This document shows, one piece after another, positions 59,639 through 64,000 of a stretch of 64,000 bases of DNA. This stretch comes from UBA6814 sp040753075. Lineage in GTDB: Bacteria > Desulfobacterota > Desulfovibrionia > Desulfovibrionales > Desulfovibrionaceae. Made by a program: the position numbers and the translations under genes. How positions within the stretch are numbered: position 1 is the first letter of the stretch; each line of letters opens with the position of its first letter. A model generated the notes under the pieces. It did not search any database. It was not told the DNA's origin and was given only the letters and a program-made list of their open reading frames with translations. The stretch is from NCBI GenBank assembly GCA_040753075.1, contig JBFMHA010000005.1, forward strand, positions 28,389-92,388. Reading direction: 5' to 3'.

Positions 59639-60529
59639 ATGAGAAAGACCAGGATCGGATTCATGGGCATGGGGATCATGGGCCAGGCCATGGCCCAGAA
59701 CCTCCTGCGCCATGGATTTCCCCTCACGGCGTACAACCGCACCCCGGCGCGCTGCGCCATCCTGGCCGAGCTGGGGGCCAAGGTCGCCGCCACCCCGCTC
59801 GAGCTTGCCCGGCAGTCCGACGTGCTCATCGCCATGGTCTCCGGGCCCGAGGCGGTGTACGCCCTGCTCACCGGCGAGACGGGCTGCGCCCGGGCCCTGG
59901 ACGAGTCCAAGACCTTCGTGAACATGGGCACCCTGTCCCCGGCCTACGCCCGGGAGCTGGCCCACGCCATAGAGCCCCTGGGCGCGGCCTACGTGGACGC
60001 CCCGGTGTCCGGATCCAAGAAGCCGGCCGAGGAGGGGCGGCTGGTCATCCTGGCCGGCGGCGACCGGAAGCGGATCAAGGCCCTGGAGCCGGTGTTCCTG
60101 GCCATGGGCAAGGCCGTGGTCCACTGCGGCGGGGTGGGGCAGGGCTCCATGATGAAGATGGCGGTGAACATGCTCCTGGGGACCATGATGCAGGGACTGG
60201 CCGAGGCCGCGGCCCTGGCCCGGGGCGGCGGGCTGTCCCTGGAGGCCCTGTTCGCGGTCCTGGCAGCGGGGCCGCTGCAGTGCGACCTGTTCGCCATGAA
60301 GGAGCCCATGCTCAAGCGCCGCCAGTACCCGGCCCAGTTCCCGCTCCGGCACATGCTCAAGGACCTGCGGCACGTGGTGGACACGGCCCAGGATGCCGGG
60401 ACCTATGCGCCCCTGGCCCACTCCGCGCTCAACACCTTTCGCGCCGCCGCGTCCCGGGGCCTGGGGGACGCGGACTTCGCCGCGGTGGCCGAACTCGTGC
60501 GCAGCCTGTCCCAGGCCCAGGAGGACTGA
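59639..60529 (+). CDS. NAD(P)-dependent beta-hydroxyacid dehydrogenase family (GLYR/HIBADH-like)
   Basis: 296 residues. Rossmann motif IGFMGMGIMGQAMAQNLL, substrate loop YVDAPVSGSKKPAEEG and catalytic Lys in MMKMAVNMLLG (usually GxGxxxKxxxN). Relatives reduce succinic semialdehyde or glyoxylate, or oxidise 3-hydroxyisobutyrate. Start ATG has AAGGAGAGGAC. metY starts 3 bases after its stop, so they are co-transcribed. Confidence 0.88.
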   Translation: MRKTRIGFMGMGIMGQAMAQNLLRHGFPLTAYNRTPARCAILAELGAKVAATPLELARQSDVLIAMVSGPEAVYALLTGETGCARALDESKTFVNMGTLSPAYARELAHAIEPLGAAYVDAPVSGSKKPAEEGRLVILAGGDRKRIKALEPVFLAMGKAVVHCGGVGQGSMMKMAVNMLLGTMMQGLAEAAALARGGGLSLEALFAVLAAGPLQCDLFAMKEPMLKRRQYPAQFPLRHMLKDLRHVVDTAQDAGTYAPLAHSALNTFRAAASRGLGDADFAAVAELVRSLSQAQED

Positions 60530-60532
60530 CCC

Positions 60533-61834
60533 ATGCCGCCCAGGGGAATCGAAACCGTCGCCCTGCACGCCGGCCAGAGCCCGGACAAGGAGACCCTGTC
60601 CCGGGCCGTGCCCATCTACCAGACCACCAGCTACGTGTTCCGGGACACGGAGCACGCGGCCAACCTCTTCGCGCTCAAGGAGCCGGGCTACATCTACACC
60701 CGGATCATGAACCCCACCACCGACGTGCTGGAGAAGCGCCTGGCCGAACTGCACGGCGGCAGCGCGGCCCTGTGCGCGGCCTCGGGCATGGCCGCCATCT
60801 TCTACGCGGTGGGGACCATCACCTCGGCGGGCCAGAACATCGTGTCCGGGTCCAACCTGTACGGCGGCACCGTGACCCTGTTCACCCACACGTTGAGGCG
60901 CTTCGGCATCGAGGTGCGGCTGGTGGACACCCGCGACCCCGGGAACGTGGCGCGGGCCATCGACGCCAACACCCGGCTGGTGTTCACCGAGTCCATCGGC
61001 AACCCGCGCTGCAACGTGGACGACCTGCCCGCCCTGGCCGAGGCCGCCCACGCCGCGGGGCTGCCCTTTGTGGTGGACAACACCGTGTCCCCGCCGCCGC
61101 TCTTCAACCCCTTCGAGCACGGCGCGGACATCGCGGTCTACTCCCTGACCAAGCTCGTCGGCGGCCACGGCGCGGCCCTCGGCGGGGCTTTGGTGGAGAA
61201 GGGCGACTTCGACTGGTCCGCGGGCGGCCGCTTCCCGGAGCTCACCGAGCCCGATCCGTCGTACCACGGCGTGAGGTTCTACGACGCGTCCCGCCCGCCC
61301 CACGCCCAGCCCAGCCCAGCGTTCTGCCTCAAGGCGCGCACCGGCATGCTCCGGGACACGGGCGCGGCGCTGTCGCCCATGAACGCCTTCCTCCTCCTGC
61401 AGGGGCTGGAGACCCTGCCCCTGCGCGCCCGCGCCCACGCGGCCAACGCGGCCAGGGTGGCGGCCTTTCTGGAGGCCCACCCGGCGGTGGCCTGGGTCAA
61501 CTACGCGGGCCTGGCCAGCCACCCGGACCACGTCCGGGCCAAGTCCCTGTTCCCGCAGGGGCCGGGCGCGGTGTTCGGGTTCGGGATCAGGGGCGGGCTG
61601 GCCGCCGGGCGGCGGTTCATCGAGTCGGTCCGGCTCTGTTCGCACCTGGCCAACATCCTCGACGCCAAGACCCTGGTCATCCACCCGGCCTCCACCACCC
61701 ACCAGCAGCTCACCGACGCCGAGCAGGAAGCCGCGGGCGTGACCAAGGACCTGATCCGAATCAGCGTGGGCCTGGAGACCGCGGAGGACATCCTCGCCGA
61801 TCTCGATCAGGCCTTGAAGGCGTCACAGGCCTAG
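60533..61834 (+). CDS. metY: O-acetylhomoserine sulfhydrylase
   Basis: 433 residues. Cys/Met-metabolism PLP enzyme: AVPIYQTTSYVFRDTEHA, YIYTRIMNPTTDVLEKRLAE, LYGGTVTLF and the PLP lysine in YSLTKLVGGHG (Lys207). Late RLCSHLANILDAKTLVIHPA is diagnostic of MetY. It makes homocysteine from O-acetylhomoserine and sulfide, well suited to a sulfide-producing organism. Ribosome site AGGAGG lies in the upstream gene end. Confidence 0.95.
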   Translation: MPPRGIETVALHAGQSPDKETLSRAVPIYQTTSYVFRDTEHAANLFALKEPGYIYTRIMNPTTDVLEKRLAELHGGSAALCAASGMAAIFYAVGTITSAGQNIVSGSNLYGGTVTLFTHTLRRFGIEVRLVDTRDPGNVARAIDANTRLVFTESIGNPRCNVDDLPALAEAAHAAGLPFVVDNTVSPPPLFNPFEHGADIAVYSLTKLVGGHGAALGGALVEKGDFDWSAGGRFPELTEPDPSYHGVRFYDASRPPHAQPSPAFCLKARTGMLRDTGAALSPMNAFLLLQGLETLPLRARAHAANAARVAAFLEAHPAVAWVNYAGLASHPDHVRAKSLFPQGPGAVFGFGIRGGLAAGRRFIESVRLCSHLANILDAKTLVIHPASTTHQQLTDAEQEAAGVTKDLIRISVGLETAEDILADLDQALKASQA

Positions 61835-62137
61835 CCGGAGCGAGGGGCCCTTTACCCTCCCGGGGGGCTCAACGGCCGACGGCCCTTGAGAATCCCCGAT
61901 AGGGGCATCTCCCCGCGCCACCAGGGTCAGGCCAGGGAGAGCGGAACGCCAGCGCGGGCTCATGGTCCCGCGCCCTCAGGCCGGGAGCGCCCGCAGTCCC
62001 CTATTCGCACTGTGCGCACGAACTCTCCGGATCCTTCCACAGCGGCGCGGCGGCCGGGTCCGGCCAGCCCGGCTCCCACTCGGAGCGCGGGACCGTGCCG
62101 AGGTCGTTGATCATTGGCGCATGGTCTTGTGCCGCCT
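61835..62137. other. 303-bp gene-free junction between metY and the A+T-rich cassette
   Basis: It contains a small hairpin CCCC-GATA-GGGG (near 61898-61909) and no clear terminator. A minus-strand 37-codon frame (62001-62114, ending SSCAQCE) has no ribosome site and is not called. G+C falls sharply beyond 62340. Confidence 0.5.
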
Positions 62138-62548
62138 TTACGGCCGCAACTCCGGGTCGGTCTTTTCGGCGCAGATGGCTCGGGCCAGGGCAAAGGCCTC
62201 CTCCTCGGTTTCGCGCACGAGTTGCAACGAGTCCCACCCGAAGGAGAAGGAGTCCGGGGTGAGATGGATGTTCTTCTTTCTGTGCTCCCGCACTATATGG
62301 CGGTGAATGACCGTATCGTCGGCCCATAGGGTAGCGTATTCATCGCTACATTGCTGAATTTCTTTTTTTAGATTGATTTTATTCTGCTGCAAATACACAT
62401 TGATTGTGTATAGTGTCTTATTTTTTCCATCTACGCTGGGTAGATCGTCGATTTTGCATACAATTATACGAAATATATTATTGCACGACAATAGTATATT
62501 GCAGGAGTCGAAAGGGAAAAAAAGAGTAAAAGCAAGAATAATGCGCAA
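62138..62548 (-). CDS. Secreted protein of tandem family, copy B
   Basis: 136 residues as read from TTG 62548; no ATG is available and the hydrophobic N-terminus runs upstream of it (KFIIFLRIILAFTLFF). Alignment with copy A: SCNILLSC-NN versus SCNIDLNC-DN, then Y-x3-V-x-L and QC-x2-E, and the shared ending C-x-EKTDP-x-LR. The N-terminal half is A+T-rich, the C-terminal third G+C-rich. The poor start may mean partial decay. Unrecognised family; possibly an immunity or surface protein. Confidence 0.6.
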   Translation of the reverse strand: MRIILAFTLFFPFDSCNILLSCNNIFRIIVCKIDDLPSVDGKNKTLYTINVYLQQNKINLKKEIQQCSDEYATLWADDTVIHRHIVREHRKKNIHLTPDSFSFGWDSLQLVRETEEEAFALARAICAEKTDPELRP

Positions 62549-62597
62549 AAATATAATAAACTTCTCTTCATGTTGTCGTCAATGCTCATGTTGGTTG

Positions 62598-62990
62598 CTA
62601 ACGGCGTAAATTCGGATCTGTCTTTTCACGACAAATAGTTCTGGCTGCATTAAATGCCTGTTCCTTATCATCGCGTAAAAAAAATAAAGCACCTGATGTA
62701 AATCTATCAATCGGGATTTCGCAGATGTGAATGCCTTGTGCATATATATTGATGTTTTCATGATTGCATTGAATAACTATTTTATCGAAATCAAATTTTT
62801 CCTTAGCTAAAAAGACGGCGACAGCGTACACTGTTTCCCACTTATTTGCAGGTACTGAGAATCGCCATGTTTCTCCAGTCATAATATATGATACATTATC
62901 ACAGTTAAGGTCGATGTTACAAGAATATGCGGGTGAAGAGATAGGTAAAACTGTCATAATTATTAAAAATGCTGCTATATTATTTCTCAT
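62598..62990 (-). CDS. Secreted protein of tandem family, copy A
   Basis: 130 residues. Clear signal peptide (NIAAFLIIMTVLPISSPAYS). Mature chain begins CNIDLNCDN and ends CREKTDPNLRR. Overlaps by 11 bases the 230-residue gene upstream, so it is coupled. Strongly A+T-rich. No family recognised. Four cysteines in the mature part suggest disulfides in the periplasm. Confidence 0.72.
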   Translation of the reverse strand: MRNNIAAFLIIMTVLPISSPAYSCNIDLNCDNVSYIMTGETWRFSVPANKWETVYAVAVFLAKEKFDFDKIVIQCNHENINIYAQGIHICEIPIDRFTSGALFFLRDDKEQAFNAARTICREKTDPNLRR

Positions 62991-63672
62991 CAGTTATCTC
63001 TGTGTATCTTATTTTATAAGTTAGCAATGTATTGTCTGCTCCGCGCATAAGTAGTTGCACTTTCCAAAGTATGGGTAACTTTCCTCTGGCATCAAAGCGG
63101 AATGCTTGCGTGTCACCTAAAAAAATTTGAGAACCTTGATGGCCAGCATGGTTTGTCAATATGTGTATCCCAGGCCAGAGGAATGGACCTGCATTTGTTA
63201 CGGATATCTCGAAGTGCCAACCTCCGCTAAAACTGTGGGTTGTATCTGCATCAAATCCTTCGAGTTTGCCACTAATAGTTCTTTCGCGAGTTCTAACTTT
63301 GTGCTTTTGTATTAAGAACTTGCAGTTTGGATGAGGGCGTTCCGGCTCTTTGGTGAAGACCTCGCCGGCCATGGCTTGGCATTTTTCACAGGCACCGGGT
63401 TTGTGCTGTACGGTCCAGTACTCCTTTGCGCCTTTGAAGTCGAACTCGCTTTCCAGCTCGTCGTCCAACGGTCCGGAATCGTTGATACCTTGGTTAAAGG
63501 TGCCTTGCAATTCGTCATCTAGAGGGCCAGATGAGCCTGTCCGACGAATGGGAAAACGTAGCAATTTATCGACAATGCGCAAGAATTTTTCGCTCGCATT
63601 TGCCCCAGGATCGTTTTTCGCGAGGCTTCGCGGGATGGATCGCGTCTCTGAAAATGACGGATTTTGATTCAC
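62980..63672 (-). CDS. Phage-head-toxin-like Cys/His motif protein, unknown
   Basis: 230 residues from GTG 63672 (GTGA overlap with the gene upstream). Residues about 47-80 contain SGPLDDEL twice (SGPLDDELQGTF, SGPLDDELESEF). A motif ACEKCQAMAGEVF ... RPHPNCKFLI follows, as at the C-terminus of Mu F/SPP1 gp7-type head proteins and some phage-derived toxins (W-x-x-x-C-x-x-C ... PHPNC). The last 100 residues are beta-rich (GGWHFEISVTNAGPFLWPG). No signal peptide. It is not a complete head protein, so a repurposed or toxin role is possible. Confidence 0.7.
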   Translation of the reverse strand: MNQNPSFSETRSIPRSLAKNDPGANASEKFLRIVDKLLRFPIRRTGSSGPLDDELQGTFNQGINDSGPLDDELESEFDFKGAKEYWTVQHKPGACEKCQAMAGEVFTKEPERPHPNCKFLIQKHKVRTRERTISGKLEGFDADTTHSFSGGWHFEISVTNAGPFLWPGIHILTNHAGHQGSQIFLGDTQAFRFDARGKLPILWKVQLLMRGADNTLLTYKIRYTEITDEK

Positions 63673-63983
63673 GGGACAGGCTCAGATGTCGTTCCTTTTT
63701 GGCTGGCATGTTCTGAAGATGCGAGAGTCCTCCCGTTCCATTGCTGGAGGGCGGATCGAGAGCCGGAGCGTTCGTCCCACGGCGGGCAGGGCTGGCGCAG
63801 GCCGGGCAATTCGCTCCAGGGCCGGCGGCCGTAGGGCGCGCTTTCGGGGCCGATGGTCCAGCCCTGGCGCCAGGCCCGGTGTTCGTCCTGGACCTGGCGC
63901 AGGATGGCGCAGTCCGGGCCAGCCGGCGCGGCCTCGGCGGTCGGGTTCAGGCCGGGGAGGGCGGGGCCCGCTCGCAGCTTCAC
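63669..63983 (-). CDS. Small protein coupled upstream of the Cys/His-motif protein, unknown
   Basis: 104 residues from GTG 63983 with GGAGGGGCA upstream. Its TGA overlaps the next GTG (GTGA). The chain includes QVQDEHRAWRQGWTIGPESA and RRPWSELPGLRQPCPPWDE. The first two thirds are G+C-rich, and the last 20 residues run into A+T-rich DNA. An upstream frame ends at TGA 63996-63998, so the operon continues beyond the window. No family recognised; a competing frame over the same bases is less favoured because it lacks the coupling. Confidence 0.5.
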   Translation of the reverse strand: MKLRAGPALPGLNPTAEAAPAGPDCAILRQVQDEHRAWRQGWTIGPESAPYGRRPWSELPGLRQPCPPWDERSGSRSALQQWNGRTLASSEHASQKGTTSEPVP

Positions 63984-64000
63984 TGCCCCTCCGCCTCACG

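Noticed and set aside
62001..62114. A 37-codon minus-strand frame ending SSCAQCE downstream of secreted copy B
   Set aside because: No ribosome site, no relative in the window, and the longer version of the frame overlaps copy B out of register.
61835..62137. Possible SAM riboswitch or attenuator around metY
   Set aside because: No SAM-box elements were seen upstream of metY or its partner, and no terminator-antiterminator pair.
63682..63999. An alternative 105-codon frame at the right edge on the minus strand
   Set aside because: Very Pro/Arg-rich, and it does not couple to the following gene, whereas the competing frame ends in a GTGA overlap.
1..64000. CRISPR arrays, insertion sequences or integrase genes
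   Set aside because: No spaced direct repeats and no transposase or recombinase motifs were seen on either strand.

Overview
The window is about 70% G+C over most of its length. It carries a tetrahaem cytochrome c3, a multisubunit pyruvate:ferredoxin oxidoreductase, polyferredoxin-type Fe-S proteins, an AmmeMemoRadiSam-type radical SAM enzyme and an unusually large number of histidine kinases. Together these point to a sulfate-reducing deltaproteobacterium of the Desulfovibrionales. The assignment rests on gene content and composition only; there is no rRNA in the window.

Left part (1-25 kb). A CstA-family transporter sits beside a LytS/LytTR sensor-regulator pair, resembling a pyruvate-sensing and uptake module. 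A fused succinyl-CoA-synthetase-like ADP-forming ligase follows. Next comes an abrupt A+T-rich island (about 6.82-9.06 kb) holding one large anti-phage-type dCTP deaminase, a coupled 60-residue ORF and their own textbook promoter with a palindrome over the -10 box. Then come an outer-membrane barrel, a sensory operon of two tandem receptor lipoproteins plus a histidine kinase, a tRNA-Pro, amrS with a small secreted protein, purM, a radical SAM protein, a nucleotidyltransferase with a NapH-like Fe-S membrane protein and a tiny CXXC protein, porDAB, cytochrome c3, and an arsenate reductase/LMW phosphatase.

Middle (24-44 kb). There is an SGNH esterase, an SlyD-like peptidyl-prolyl isomerase and a tRNA-Ser. 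A hybrid sensor kinase with a periplasmic binding domain follows, then a hairpin-rich non-coding stretch and a 61-residue coiled-coil protein ahead of a glutamate-synthase-like FMN protein. A NarL-type two-component pair, a MASE1 sensor kinase and an EamA exporter come next. An operon made of two repeated [XRE-cupin regulator + acyl-CoA ligase] pairs is followed by an M23 peptidase with an altered zinc motif and three tandem small HTH paralogues.

Right part (44-64 kb). This holds a methyltransferase, a B12-binding radical SAM protein, and the divergent pspF / pspABC membrane-stress locus with a clear sigma-54 promoter. A zinc-uptake operon znuA-znuC-znuB-zur follows, preceded by a palindromic operator. 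Then there are assorted genes (methyltransferase, ferredoxin, HPt, MBL hydrolase, TPR protein, REC-PAS-kinase), a hydroxyacid-dehydrogenase-family enzyme and metY. The right edge is a second A+T-rich cassette (about 62.1-64 kb, reading leftward). It contains a phage-head-toxin-like Cys/His motif protein with a duplicated octapeptide and two tandem secreted paralogues, none of recognised function.

The two A+T-rich cassettes and the triplicated HTH family are the parts least explained by known biology. Operon calls come from stop/start overlaps and Shine-Dalgarno sites. No homology search was possible, so family names rest on motifs recognised by eye.
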